Shown: piece by piece, positions 26,984-35,692 of the stretch
Layout: every line of letters begins with the position of its first letter
Position numbering within the stretch: position 1 is the first letter of the stretch
The notes under the pieces: generated by a model
Database searches by the model: none
Seen by the model: the letters and a program-made list of their open reading frames with translations, nothing else
What the model was told of the DNA's origin: nothing
Program-made: the position numbers and the translations under genes
Source of the DNA: Emticicia sp051209875
GTDB taxonomy: Bacteria; Bacteroidota; Bacteroidia; Cytophagales; Spirosomataceae
Length of the DNA: 64,000 nucleotides
Assembly (NCBI RefSeq): GCF_051209875.1
Contig: NZ_JBNTQY010000001.1
Coordinates: forward strand, 1,550,001-1,614,000
Direction of reading: 5' to 3'

Positions 26984-28039
26984 ATGAAAAACGTACTTGT
27001 CATTGGTATGGGCAAGGTAGGTTCGTTGGTTGGTACATTACTCGCAAAACGCTTTGCTGTTACGGGTATGGACTTACGCCAACCTTCTACCAAATTGCCC
27101 TTTGATGTCTTACTCGGTGATGTAAATGACATCCATTTCTTAGAAAAAACACTCAAAAATTTCGATGCTGTTGTGTCGGCGATGCCTTATAATTTGAATC
27201 TTCCGATTGCACAAACTGCACATAAGCTTGGCATCCATTATTTTGATTTGACAGAAGATGTACCTACAACTTCGGCAATCAGAGAAATGGCAAAAACTTC
27301 TAAAGCAGTAATGGCTCCGCAATGTGGACTTGCTCCAGGTTTAATCGGAATAGTAGGAGCAGACTTGGCCAAACGTTTTACAAAACTGCGTGATATTGAG
27401 CTTCGAGTAGGAGCTTTACCTCGTTTTCCGAATGGTTTGATGGGATATTCCTTTACTTGGTCGCCTGCAGGTGTAATTAATGAATATATCAATGATGCCG
27501 AAGTGATTCATAATGGCGAAGTAAAAATGGTTACTTCACTTGATGGAATCGAACATATTCAGATAGAAGGACAAGAGTTTGAGGCTTTTAGCACTTCGGG
27601 TGGTCTTGGTACTATGTGTGAAACTTATTCAGGGAAAGTTGATACTTTGAATTATAAAACTATTCGTTACCCCGGTCATGCAAAATTGATGAAATTCCTC
27701 CTTTATGAGTTAATTTTGAAGGATAAAAGAGAACTCATCGAAAAAATATTGACCGAAGCGAAACCTCCTGTGCAGGAAGATGTTGTATATGTATATGCTG
27801 TCGTGGAAGGTTGGAAAGGACAAGAATTAGCACGAGAAGAGTTTTATAGAGCTTATCACCCAATTGAAATTGATGGCAAACATTGGCGAGCAATCTCATG
27901 GACAACCGCTGCTTCGGTGGCTGCTGTGGTTGAAATGGTTGCTGATGGGAAGTTACCACAACAAGGATTTTTGAAACAAGAAGATATTGATTTCGGGGCT
28001 TATCTTGAAACCAAAAATGGCTCGTTTTTTAAAGATTAA
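26984..28039 (+). CDS. Saccharopine dehydrogenase superfamily enzyme, probably L-lysine 6-dehydrogenase
   Basis: 351 aa. NAD(P)-binding GMGKVG motif at residues 8-13, then DAVVSAMPYNLN and APQCGLAPGLIG, characteristic of this superfamily. The C-terminal part has STSGGLGTMCETYSGKV and NYKTIRYPGHAKLM, which resemble lysine 6-dehydrogenase more than carboxyspermidine synthase or fungal saccharopine dehydrogenase. It would oxidise the epsilon-amino group of lysine to the semialdehyde, which cyclises to piperideine-6-carboxylate. The DUF1338 gene begins 114 nt downstream on the same strand, which supports lysine catabolism. The exact substrate needs assay. Confidence 0.75.
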   Translation: MKNVLVIGMGKVGSLVGTLLAKRFAVTGMDLRQPSTKLPFDVLLGDVNDIHFLEKTLKNFDAVVSAMPYNLNLPIAQTAHKLGIHYFDLTEDVPTTSAIREMAKTSKAVMAPQCGLAPGLIGIVGADLAKRFTKLRDIELRVGALPRFPNGLMGYSFTWSPAGVINEYINDAEVIHNGEVKMVTSLDGIEHIQIEGQEFEAFSTSGGLGTMCETYSGKVDTLNYKTIRYPGHAKLMKFLLYELILKDKRELIEKILTEAKPPVQEDVVYVYAVVEGWKGQELAREEFYRAYHPIEIDGKHWRAISWTTAASVAAVVEMVADGKLPQQGFLKQEDIDFGAYLETKNGSFFKD

Positions 28040-28047
28040 TTTGTGGA

Positions 28048-28079
28048 GCGAACCGTAGCGACGGTAGCATTCTGTTCGC
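28048..28079. repeat. Nested inverted repeat between the two lysine genes
   Basis: Outer arms GCGAAC (28048-28053) and GTTCGC (28074-28079); inner arms ACCGT (28052-28056) and ACGGT (28061-28065) with AGCG loop. GC-rich island within AT-rich spacer. The two hairpins overlap by two bases, so they are alternatives. Confidence 0.5.
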
Positions 28080-28153
28080 CAATAAAGTTGAAAATATTAT
28101 TTGATACGCACGATAAATGCTTAAAAATATCAATTTAATTTATTGAATTACTA

Positions 28154-29068
28154 ATGAAAAATAATAAAATAGAAACTTTAGCATTTGTATTAAATGGCTT
28201 AATGCGTAGATACAGCGAGCGTGTACCTGATGTAAATAAAGTTGCTGAGGCTATGATTGCAGAAGGTATTATTACTAATGCCAATGAAATAGAAAATGAC
28301 CATGTAGCTTTCCGTACCATGGGTGTGCCGCAATTAGGGGTTCAGTCTTTTGAGAAGATTTTTCTTCATTTTGGCTATGAAAAGCGTGATTTTTTCAATT
28401 TTGAAGGAAAAAAACTTAATGCGTATTGGTTTTCGCCACCAGAGCCACGCTTCCCGAGAATTTTTGTGAGTGAACTTCGGGTCGAGGATTTATCAGAAAA
28501 AGCCCAAAAAATTATTAAAAGTTATACTGATGAAGTTAAAACTGACCCAGCCGATAGCTTAGATTTAAATGATGGAGTAGCGGTAGATGGATTTCTTCAT
28601 CAACCATTATGGCGAACACCCACTTGGGATGATTATGAAGCTTTACTTCAAGAAAGTGAATATGCCGCATGGGTAATTTATAACCGATATTACTTAAATC
28701 ATTATACGATTAGTGTCCATAATTTGAAAGAAGGTTATAACACGATTCAAGAGTTTAATGATTTTGTGGAGAAATTCGGTGTAAAACTCAATGATGCTGG
28801 TGGAAAAACAAAAATTAGTCCAGATGGAGGGTTATTGCAAAGCTCGACTGTGGCCGAAATGATTGATGCAGTATTTGCTGATGGTAGCACACATGTTATT
28901 TCGGGAAGTTATGTGGAATTTGCCGAAAGAAAGGTATTACCACAATTTGCCGGCATACCAATGGATAAAATTGAAAGAATTCATCGCCGTGATGGTTTTG
29001 AAACTGGCAATGCTGATAAGATTTTTGAAAGCACATTTACTAGTCAGACCATGAAGTCAGAAATGTAA
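28154..29068 (+). CDS. DUF1338 family, probable 2-oxoadipate dioxygenase/decarboxylase (HglS-like)
   Basis: 304 aa, cytosolic. In the DUF1338/HglS family, iron is held by two His and one Glu. Plausible equivalents are His50 (NDHVAFRTMG), His183 (YYLNHYTISVHN) and Glu255 (GSYVEFAERK). HglS converts 2-oxoadipate, oxygen and water-free Fe(II) chemistry to D-2-hydroxyglutarate and CO2 in lysine catabolism of Pseudomonas and plants. The gene follows the Lys6DH-like gene, and this pairing is the best evidence for the same pathway here. The short form (~300 aa) is a recognised variant. Aminoadipate-semialdehyde dehydrogenase and aminotransferase genes are not in the window. Confidence 0.82.
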   Translation: MKNNKIETLAFVLNGLMRRYSERVPDVNKVAEAMIAEGIITNANEIENDHVAFRTMGVPQLGVQSFEKIFLHFGYEKRDFFNFEGKKLNAYWFSPPEPRFPRIFVSELRVEDLSEKAQKIIKSYTDEVKTDPADSLDLNDGVAVDGFLHQPLWRTPTWDDYEALLQESEYAAWVIYNRYYLNHYTISVHNLKEGYNTIQEFNDFVEKFGVKLNDAGGKTKISPDGGLLQSSTVAEMIDAVFADGSTHVISGSYVEFAERKVLPQFAGIPMDKIERIHRRDGFETGNADKIFESTFTSQTMKSEM

Positions 29069-29099
29069 TTTGGACTCTAAAGGAACAGTAGAAAGTTTT

Positions 29100-29297
29100 T
29101 TATACTGTTCCTTCCTTTGGCATTATAAAAACCATGACTGCATAAATCAGAACAGGTGTACCAAATCCAAAAATGGTAAATATTGCCCACAAAATTCTAA
29201 TAAGTGCGGCATCTAAACCAAAATATTTGGCGACACCACCGCAAACACCAAAAAACATTTTTTCGCTGCCAATAGTCCTACGTAATTTCTTTTCCAT
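29100..29297 (-). CDS. PspC domain small membrane protein
   Basis: 65 aa. The whole protein is a PspC domain: KKLRRTIGSEKMFFGVCGGVAKYFGLDAA with the FGVCGGVA signature, followed by one or two membrane helices (RILWAIFTIFGFGTPVLIYAVMVFIM). PspC proteins take part in envelope-stress responses in enterobacteria; in Bacteroidota the role is less clear. It is convergent with the DUF1338 gene (31 nt) and lies downstream of the IscA-type gene on the same strand but behind a terminator. Confidence 0.9.
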   Translation of the reverse strand: MEKKLRRTIGSEKMFFGVCGGVAKYFGLDAALIRILWAIFTIFGFGTPVLIYAVMVFIMPKEGTV

Positions 29298-29323
29298 AGT
29301 TTCAAAGATTATGTTGTAAAAAT

Positions 29324-29355
29324 AAAAACCATCTGTTTCAAAACAGATGGTTTTT
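29324..29355 (-). terminator. Terminator after the IscA-type gene
   Basis: AAAAACCATCTGTTT and AAACAGATGGTTTTT form a 14-15-bp stem with a very short loop. The A-run on the left is the U-tract for the minus strand. It separates the IscA-type gene from pspC. Confidence 0.8.
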
Positions 29356-29391
29356 ATGTAAATATAGCTAAAAACTTTTCAAGCGGTCATT

Positions 29392-29718
29392 TTATACCGA
29401 AAAACTTTCACCACAACCACAAGTACGAGTGGCATTTGGGTTTTTGAATTGAAAACCTTTACCATTTAGGCCATCCGAAAAGTCTAATTCGGTGCCTATT
29501 AAGTACAAAAGACTCTTTTTATCAACAAAAACTTTAATTCCTTTATCTTCAAAAACATGGTCGGTTGGACGTTGCTCCGAATCGAAATTCAAATCATACA
29601 TCAATCCTGAGCAGCCACCACCTTCTACGGCTACTCTTACTCCATGATTTCCTTCTAAACCATCTTTTGCACGGAGTTCTATAATTTTATTTTTTGCGAT
29701 TTCAGTTACAGTTACCAT
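29392..29718 (-). CDS. HesB/IscA family Fe-S cluster assembly protein
   Basis: 108 aa, A-type carrier. The three conserved Cys are present: Cys36 in EGGGCSGLMY and Cys100/Cys102 in RTCGCGESFSV. The DGLNGKGFQFKNPNA stretch before the Cys pair is also typical. The protein accepts a 2Fe-2S or 4Fe-4S cluster and passes it to target proteins. It is monocistronic and apart from suf genes, so a general carrier (ErpA/SufA-like) rather than a member of a full operon. The exact paralogue cannot be told. Confidence 0.92.
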   Translation of the reverse strand: MVTVTEIAKNKIIELRAKDGLEGNHGVRVAVEGGGCSGLMYDLNFDSEQRPTDHVFEDKGIKVFVDKKSLLYLIGTELDFSDGLNGKGFQFKNPNATRTCGCGESFSV

Positions 29719-29881
29719 AATTTTATTGAGTTAAGCGGCCCACCGCTCGTTACGATTTTGCGATTGATTTTTTACAAATTTAAACACGATTTTTTTAATC
29801 TTTTTAAACTAAAAAATCTTTTTTATCGTGCTATATTTGAACTTCACAATTAATTAACGAAAAGTAATACTCAAAAGTTTC

Positions 29882-30499
29882 ATGGCAATTAGATTAGCTA
29901 ATCGAAAAGAATTAGATGACTTATTTCCCAAAAAAGGGATTCAAGAAATCCGTAGAAATTATGAGATGCTACGAAATGAACTCCAAACGGGTGATTTAAT
30001 TTTTTTTTCGGGAAACCATTGGCTCTCTAATCTTATTCGTATACGCTCGAAAGGGGCATGGAGCCATGTTGGAATTGTAGTGAGAATTGAAGAAATAAAT
30101 CGTGTCTTTTTAGTTGAAAGTATTTTGGAAGTAGGTGTAAGAATGATTCCAATGTCTTTTGTTATAAAAGATTATGATGGACGAAATCATCCTTATAATG
30201 GACGAGTGAGTTGGGCAAGATATAGAGATCTTACTTTTGATAAGGCATTGATTATCAAGGAATTTGCTTTAGATAATTTGTCGAAACAATACGATAGAAA
30301 AGAATATAGCCGAATACTCTGGCGAACGATAACGGGGAAAGCAAAAGTATTTCATGATACGAAATACACTTGTTCGGAGTATGTGTATGAAGCATTTAAA
30401 AGTGCTGGAATTTATCTGAAATATGAACGAGGCGATTTTATTTCTCCGTCAGCTTTTTGGAGTAATCAAGAGATTGAAATGAAGGGAATAATTATTTAG
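29882..30499 (+). CDS. YiiX/NlpC-P60-like permuted papain-fold hydrolase
   Basis: 205 aa, no signal peptide. The order is that of circularly permuted YiiX/YebB-type amidases: LQTGDLIFFSG (about 35-44) then His62 in GAWSHVGIVV, and the nucleophile Cys164 in KYTCSEYVYEAF. These permuted enzymes cleave or transfer acyl/amide bonds of cell-wall or lipid substrates. The lack of a signal peptide suggests a cytosolic or noncanonical location. Standalone gene with a terminator, convergent with the coiled-coil gene. Substrate unknown. Confidence 0.78.
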   Translation: MAIRLANRKELDDLFPKKGIQEIRRNYEMLRNELQTGDLIFFSGNHWLSNLIRIRSKGAWSHVGIVVRIEEINRVFLVESILEVGVRMIPMSFVIKDYDGRNHPYNGRVSWARYRDLTFDKALIIKEFALDNLSKQYDRKEYSRILWRTITGKAKVFHDTKYTCSEYVYEAFKSAGIYLKYERGDFISPSAFWSNQEIEMKGIII

Positions 30500-30507
30500 A
30501 TAAGTTT

Positions 30508-30543
30508 AAGAATCAGCCCTATTTTTTAGGACTGATTCTTTTT
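30508..30543. terminator. Terminator after the YiiX-like gene
   Basis: AAGAATCAGCCCT (30508-30520) pairs with AGGACTGATTCTT (30528-30540) with one mismatch, then T residues. Confidence 0.75.
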
Positions 30544-30544
30544 A

Positions 30545-30928
30545 CTATAAATTATCGGCAGCAAACTGCGTGAAATCATCTTTAAGTGATTCAAAAATTG
30601 GGTCGAAAATTTCGACTTTTTCACGAAGCACTACATTGTCATCTAATTTTCGATGTGTATATGCTACTGGATTTTCTTTCACATTGGCGGTTAATGTACT
30701 TTCTTCTTTGTTAATTGAGTGTTTTAAGTGGTCGATTTCATTTTTTTGAATAATAAAGCGATTTTGGAATTGTTCGACCTTAGCTTTGATTGTGGTATCA
30801 GTATTTTTAGCACTTACTTCCGACAAACGATTGGTCATAATCTTTATTTCATCTTCATAAAAAGCTAATTTCTTTTCCCAATCTTGATGTTCTTGATGTA
30901 AATCCGTGATATACTTTTGAGTCTCCAT
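30545..30928 (-). CDS. Hypothetical coiled-coil protein
   Basis: 127 aa from the ATG at 30928 (METQKYITDLHQEH). A longer frame opens at 30994 but its N-terminus lacks protein-like character. Residues ~5-75 are a charged heptad-rich coiled coil (WEKKLAFYEDEIKIMTNRL), followed by an acidic C-terminal helix. No signal peptide or catalytic motif. I do not recognise a family. It lies between the YiiX-like and aspS genes. Confidence 0.6.
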   Translation of the reverse strand: METQKYITDLHQEHQDWEKKLAFYEDEIKIMTNRLSEVSAKNTDTTIKAKVEQFQNRFIIQKNEIDHLKHSINKEESTLTANVKENPVAYTHRKLDDNVVLREKVEIFDPIFESLKDDFTQFAADNL

Positions 30929-31022
30929 AATAAAATTTGTGTTTTTGTTTACCCAAAAGTCCGCTTTTATTGTGAGTTCAAATATGAGATACATCAGTTT
31001 TGAAACTGCTTTAAATCAACAT

Positions 31023-31064
31023 AAAAAAAAGAGACAAACCTTTTACAGTTTGTCTCTTTTTTTT
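31023..31064 (-). terminator. Strong terminator after aspS
   Basis: GAGACAAAC (31031-31039) pairs with GTTTGTCTC (31048-31056), extended by A8/T8 tracts on either side. Works on the minus strand for aspS and possibly also for the opposite strand. Confidence 0.85.
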
Positions 31065-31079
31065 ATGATTTTTTATTGA

Positions 31080-32828
31080 CTAAACAGTCGTTTTAATTTT
31101 CAATTCGTCCATTTGTTTGGCATCAATTGTTGATGGAGAATCTATCATTGTATCACGTCCTGAATTGTTTTTCGGGAAAGCGATAAAGTCACGAATCGAA
31201 TCAGCACCTCCGAAAATTGAACACAAACGGTCGAAACCGAAGGCAATTCCAGCGTGTGGAGGAGCTCCAAATTCAAAAGCATCCATCAAGAAACCGAATT
31301 GTTTTTTAGCTTCTTCATCGGTAAATCCTAAAACCTCAAACATTTTTTGTTGTAACGGTCTTTGGAATATACGTACCGAACCACCACCAACTTCTGTTCC
31401 GTTAATAACCATATCGTAGGCATTTGCTCTCACAGCACCTAAATTAGTTTCTAGCAAAGGAATATCTTCTGGTTTTGGACTTGTAAATGGGTGATGCATT
31501 GCAAACCAACGATCTTCTTCTTCGCCATATTCCAAAAGTGGGAAATCTAAAACCCAAAGAGCTTTAAATTCATTAGGGTTTCTTAAACCTAAGCGACTAC
31601 CCATTTCCAAACGAAGTTCGCTTAATTGTTTACGAGCTTTGTTGGCTTCTCCCGATATAACTAAAATCAAATCGCCTTTTTCTGCTCCGCAACGCTCTGC
31701 CCAAGCTTTCAAATCTTCTTCAGAATAGAATTTATCAACCGAAGATTTTAGCGTGCCATCAGCATTATAACGTACATAAATCAAGCCTTTTGCACCAATT
31801 TGTGGACGTTTTAACCATTCTGTCAATTCATCTAATTGTTTGCGAGTATAATCTGCACAACCTTTGGCATTAATTGCTACAACTAATTCAGCTGCATCGA
31901 AAACTGGAAAATCTTTCCCTTTGGCAAGGTCGGTTAATTCCACAAACTCCATTCCAAAACGAGTATCTGGCTTATCATTCCCGTATAAACGCATGGCATC
32001 AGCGTAGGTCATACGAGGCACTTCTGGCATATCGATATTCTTCACTGTTTTGAATAAGTGACGAATCAAGCCTTCAAACATATTCAAAATATCTTCTTGC
32101 TCAACAAACGACATTTCACAGTCGATTTGAGTAAACTCTGGCTGACGGTCGGCACGTAAATCTTCATCACGGAAACACTTGACGATTTGATAATAGCGGT
32201 CAAAGCCACCAACCATCAATAATTGTTTAAATGTTTGTGGTGATTGTGGCAAAGCGTAGAATTCACCTGGATTCATGCGACTTGGCACAACAAAATCTCT
32301 TGCTCCCTCAGGTGTAGATTTGATTAAAACTGGTGTTTCTACCTCAATAAAATCTTGAGAATCCATGAAAATACGTGTTTGTTGGGCCATTTTATGACGC
32401 AACTGCAAATTTTGACGTACCGCATTTCTACGTAAATCGAGGTAACGGTATTTCATGCGAATATCATCACCACCATCAGTTTCATCTTGAATCAAAAATG
32501 GCGGTAGTTTGGCTGGATTCAATACTTCCAATGATGTTACTTTTATTTCAACATCACCAGTTTCTATCTTATCATTTTTTGCGATACGCTCAACTACTTC
32601 ACCTTTTGCTTGAACCACAAACTCACGGCTGAGTGTGCGAGCAGTAGCAATTGAAGCTGCATCTGTTTCATTTTCATTTAAAATCAATTGTGTGATGCCA
32701 TAGCGGTCACGGAGGTCAATATAAATAATACCACCTTTATCACGAACAACTTGTACCCAACCGCTCAAAGTAACGGTTTTCTTCACATCAGAGATTCTTA
32801 GCTCTCCGCACGTATGAGTTCTTAACAT
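31080..32828 (-). CDS. aspS: Aspartyl-tRNA synthetase
   Basis: 582 aa class II synthetase of the bacterial type. The OB-fold anticodon domain starts at RTHTCGELRISD, motif 1 follows around LRRNAVRQNLQLRHKM, motif 2 is FRDEDLRADRQPEFTQID, a GAD-type insertion lies in the middle, and motif 3 is GIAFGFDRL. Length and order match AspRS. The presence of GAD suggests bacterial AspRS; whether it also charges tRNA-Asn depends on gatCAB, not seen here. Own promoter-like box upstream and strong terminator downstream. Confidence 0.97.
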   Translation of the reverse strand: MLRTHTCGELRISDVKKTVTLSGWVQVVRDKGGIIYIDLRDRYGITQLILNENETDAASIATARTLSREFVVQAKGEVVERIAKNDKIETGDVEIKVTSLEVLNPAKLPPFLIQDETDGGDDIRMKYRYLDLRRNAVRQNLQLRHKMAQQTRIFMDSQDFIEVETPVLIKSTPEGARDFVVPSRMNPGEFYALPQSPQTFKQLLMVGGFDRYYQIVKCFRDEDLRADRQPEFTQIDCEMSFVEQEDILNMFEGLIRHLFKTVKNIDMPEVPRMTYADAMRLYGNDKPDTRFGMEFVELTDLAKGKDFPVFDAAELVVAINAKGCADYTRKQLDELTEWLKRPQIGAKGLIYVRYNADGTLKSSVDKFYSEEDLKAWAERCGAEKGDLILVISGEANKARKQLSELRLEMGSRLGLRNPNEFKALWVLDFPLLEYGEEEDRWFAMHHPFTSPKPEDIPLLETNLGAVRANAYDMVINGTEVGGGSVRIFQRPLQQKMFEVLGFTDEEAKKQFGFLMDAFEFGAPPHAGIAFGFDRLCSIFGGADSIRDFIAFPKNNSGRDTMIDSPSTIDAKQMDELKIKTTV

Positions 32829-32856
32829 TATTATTTATGAATTATTAAATTTTTTG

Positions 32857-32864
32857 CAAAAATA
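32857..32864 (-). promoter_or_regulatory. Candidate -7 box for aspS
   Basis: Reads TATTTTTG on the minus strand, 29 nt upstream of the aspS ATG. A TTTG further up (32877-32880) is closer than the usual spacing. Confidence 0.4.
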
Positions 32865-32951
32865 AGGATTTTTACTCAAAGAAAGGGCTTCTATCACAAT
32901 TTTCTAAATTGTGAAGATTCATTACTAATAATTTAAATAATTGGTTTACTA

Positions 32952-34163
32952 TTACTTAAACGCGGAAATTCCAGTAATAGCATGACCTAAAATCAATAAA
33001 TGGATATCGTGTGTACCTTCATAAGTTACCACCGATTCGAGATTCATTTGGTGACGCATGATAGAATATTCGCCAGTAATGCCCATTCCGCCGTGTATTT
33101 GGCGAGCTTCTCGGGCAATTTCTAAGGCCATTGCTACATTATTTCTTTTTGCCAAAGATATTTGAGCGGTTGTTGCTTTTCCTGCATTTTTCAATGTTCC
33201 CAAACGCCAACAAACCAATTGAGCTTTGGTAATTTCTGTAAGCATTTCTGCTAATTTCTTTTGTATCAATTGAAATGAGGCAATCGGTTTATCGAACTGG
33301 ATACGCTCCATTGCATATTTACGTGCTGATTCATAGCAGTCCATCGCAGCACCCAATGCTCCCCAAGCAATACCGAAACGGGCGTTATCAAGGCACGACA
33401 TCGGTGCTTTCAATCCATCAGTTTCAGGCAAAATATTTGATTTTGGAATTCTTACATTATCAAAAACCAATTCTCCTGTAATACTTGCTCGCAAAGACCA
33501 TTTTCCGTGAATTTCGGGTGTACTGAAGCCCTCCATTCCTCGCTCAACTATTATTCCTTTGATGCGTCCTTGTTCGTTCTTTGCCCAAACAACTGCTACA
33601 TCGGCTCTTGGTGAATTAGAAATCCACATTTTTGAACCATTCAAAATGATGTGATCGCCATCTTCCTTGAAATTAGTAGTCATTCCACTTGGGTTTGAGC
33701 CAAAGTCGGGTTCTGTTAAGCCAAAGCAACCTAAATATTCTCCACTACCCAATTTGGGTAAAAATTTCATTTTCTGTTCTTCACTACCATATTTATAAAT
33801 CGGAAACATGACGAGCGAACCTTGCACTGATGCAGTTGAACGCATTCCTGAATCTCCTCTTTCAATTTCTTGCATCATCAAGCCATAAGAAATATAGTCA
33901 AGGCTTTGCCCACCATATTCGAGAGGAATGGTTGGCCCAAAAACACCCATATCACCCATTTTTTTTACGATAAATTCAGGGAAAGTGCAAGTTTGAGCGG
34001 CATCTTCGATGATAGGAGAAATTTCTTTTTTTACAAAATCACGCACAGCCGAGCGAATCATTAACTGCTCTTCGGTCAATAAATCATCAATTTGGTAAAA
34101 GTCAGGAGACTCGAATTCGTCTTTTTTATTTGAACGTTGGAAGTTTTGCTGAGAAGGAATCAT
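32952..34163 (-). CDS. Glutaryl-CoA dehydrogenase-like acyl-CoA dehydrogenase
   Basis: 403 aa. FAD acyl-CoA dehydrogenase fold throughout. The segment GMRSTASVQGSLVM places an Arg at 108 equivalent to the glutarate-binding Arg of GCDH, and the catalytic Glu382 lies in TYEGTHDIHLLILG, a position and context found in glutaryl-CoA dehydrogenases. FGLTEPDFGSNPSGM and KMWISNSP are standard FAD-contact strands. The enzyme oxidises and decarboxylates glutaryl-CoA to crotonyl-CoA, the classical end of lysine and tryptophan degradation. It lies 4 kb from the Lys6DH/DUF1338 genes. It stands alone on the minus strand. Confidence 0.88.
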   Translation of the reverse strand: MIPSQQNFQRSNKKDEFESPDFYQIDDLLTEEQLMIRSAVRDFVKKEISPIIEDAAQTCTFPEFIVKKMGDMGVFGPTIPLEYGGQSLDYISYGLMMQEIERGDSGMRSTASVQGSLVMFPIYKYGSEEQKMKFLPKLGSGEYLGCFGLTEPDFGSNPSGMTTNFKEDGDHIILNGSKMWISNSPRADVAVVWAKNEQGRIKGIIVERGMEGFSTPEIHGKWSLRASITGELVFDNVRIPKSNILPETDGLKAPMSCLDNARFGIAWGALGAAMDCYESARKYAMERIQFDKPIASFQLIQKKLAEMLTEITKAQLVCWRLGTLKNAGKATTAQISLAKRNNVAMALEIAREARQIHGGMGITGEYSIMRHQMNLESVVTYEGTHDIHLLILGHAITGISAFK

Positions 34164-34224
34164 GTTTTTTGATGTAGCTTTGTTAATGAATAATATTTTG
34201 CAATATTAGTGACTAATCACCTTA

Positions 34225-34232
34225 CAAAAATA
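34225..34232 (-). promoter_or_regulatory. Candidate -7 box for the glutaryl-CoA dehydrogenase gene
   Basis: Minus-strand TATTTTTG, 62 nt upstream of the ATG at 34163. Confidence 0.35.
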
Positions 34233-34248
34233 TGACATTGCTTACTAA

Positions 34249-34277
34249 ATAAAAAGGGACTTATTAAATAAGCCCCT
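34249..34277 (-). terminator. Terminator downstream of the Uma2-like fragment
   Basis: GGG-A-CTTATT and AATAAG-C-CCC arms with an A-run to the left that is a U-tract on the minus strand. It lies 37 nt past the stop of the fragment at 34314-34451. Confidence 0.5.
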
Positions 34278-34313
34278 CACTATTCTATTTAATATGTATA
34301 AATCCTTTTGTAG

Positions 34314-34451
34314 TCATTCTTTTGTTACATCAATTACTTTGATTTCAAGTCCTTTGAGCAGTTTTGATTTTACTACCTCTTCATCGGTTCCTTTGGAGAA
34401 AATTTTATAAATGCCATCTTCTAAAGTAAAAACTTCAATCGTATCGTAACT
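34314..34451 (-). pseudogene. C-terminal fragment of an Uma2-like (DUF820) protein
   Basis: 45 in-frame codons before a TGA at 34314 read SYDTIEVFTLEDGIYKIFSK and then VVKSKLLKGLEIKVIDVTKE. This resembles the C-terminal end of Uma2-family putative endonucleases (vevy.Ledg.Y..f...vkS.llpGleI.v). The codon just upstream is TAA and no start follows, so only the 3' end remains. The family assignment is from memory of the motif and is tentative. Confidence 0.5.
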
Positions 34452-34471
34452 TTAGTAATTTGGATTCAAAT

Positions 34472-35692
34472 TTACAAATCAATCAGCACCTGATTTTTCA
34501 AAATATCTTCCATCGTTTCTCGTTGACGAATGAGATGAGTTTTACCTTCATAAATCAAAACTTCAGCAGGACGAAAACGAGAATTATAATTAGATGCCAT
34601 CGAAAAGCCATAAGCTCCTGCATTTTTTATAACCATAATATCGCCTTCTTTGGTTTTTGGCAATTCTCTATCTTTCCCAAAAGTATCAGTTTCACAGATA
34701 TAACCAACCACATCATACTTTTCCTTCTCTTCTCCATCAATATTTGAGCCGTTGATGATTTCGTGATAAGCATCATACATCATTGGACGAATGAGGTGGT
34801 TAAGTCCAGAATCAACACCAATGAAATTTCTTTCCGGACTATATTTAACCACATTGGCACGTGCCAACAAATAACCGCATTCACTCACTAAAAACTTACC
34901 TGGTTCAAACCAAAGTTCAACATCACGTCCAAATTTCTCACAGAATTCATTGAAAACCTTAACAACTCCTTTACCCAATTTTTCCATGTCGGTTACATGG
35001 TCATCTTCTCGATAGGCAACTTTAAAACCTGAACCTAAATCGATAAACTGAATATTTGGGAAATACTTAAATGTTAATTCAAAAAGTTTTTCAGCAGCTT
35101 CAATAATTACATGAGCATTTTTGAAATCTGAACCTGTATGTTGGTGCAAGCCTACTACATTTAGGTCATATTTCTTTACGATTGCATTGATTTCTTCAGC
35201 TTGCCCAATAGAAATACCAAACTTAGAATCTTTATGCCCTGTCGATATTTTCAAAGTTCCACCCGCCATGATATGTGGATTGATTCTCAAACAAATGGGG
35301 AAACGATTGCCATAAGTTTGCCCAAATTTTTCAAGCAAGGGCAGAGAATCCAAATTCATACGTAAACCCATTTCGACTGCTTCTTGTACTTCTGTAAAAG
35401 CCACGCCGCTGGGAGTATATTGAATTTGATTGGGTGCATAACCTGCTAAAATGGCTAAATGTGCTTCTTGCATCGAAACAACATCAATATCAACGCCATT
35501 TTTTCGCATCAACTTCATGATACTGACATTGGTAAGGGCTTTGCAAGCATATTTTATTTTAAGATTTGTCCCTGCAAATGCACTTCTCATTTTGGTAATT
35601 TGTTCTTCGATTTTATGACCATCATAGACATAAAGTGGAGAACCAAATTGCTCGACTAAAGACTCAATACTAATATTTTGAATTGAAAACAT
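34472..35692 (-). CDS. lysA: Diaminopimelate decarboxylase
   Basis: 406 aa, fold III PLP enzyme. PLP Lys51 is in IKYACKAL, the phosphate-binding GSGFK near 207, GLHQHTGSDF near 178, EPGKFLVSECGYLL near 274 and the active-site CETDTFGKDRELP segment near 340. This order and the ECG/CETD pair fit DAP decarboxylase rather than ornithine or carboxynorspermidine decarboxylase. It forms L-lysine from meso-DAP. Standalone gene. The window thus encodes both the last step of lysine synthesis and likely steps of lysine breakdown. Confidence 0.95.
   Translation of the reverse strand: MFSIQNISIESLVEQFGSPLYVYDGHKIEEQITKMRSAFAGTNLKIKYACKALTNVSIMKLMRKNGVDIDVVSMQEAHLAILAGYAPNQIQYTPSGVAFTEVQEAVEMGLRMNLDSLPLLEKFGQTYGNRFPICLRINPHIMAGGTLKISTGHKDSKFGISIGQAEEINAIVKKYDLNVVGLHQHTGSDFKNAHVIIEAAEKLFELTFKYFPNIQFIDLGSGFKVAYREDDHVTDMEKLGKGVVKVFNEFCEKFGRDVELWFEPGKFLVSECGYLLARANVVKYSPERNFIGVDSGLNHLIRPMMYDAYHEIINGSNIDGEEKEKYDVVGYICETDTFGKDRELPKTKEGDIMVIKNAGAYGFSMASNYNSRFRPAEVLIYEGKTHLIRQRETMEDILKNQVLIDL

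Noticed and set aside
25417..28039. nspC and the 26984 gene as a carboxyspermidine synthase/decarboxylase pair
   Set aside because: The 26984 protein is shorter than the synthase and has lysine 6-dehydrogenase-like motifs; the two genes are 424 nt apart with their own promoter-like boxes. Not excluded completely.
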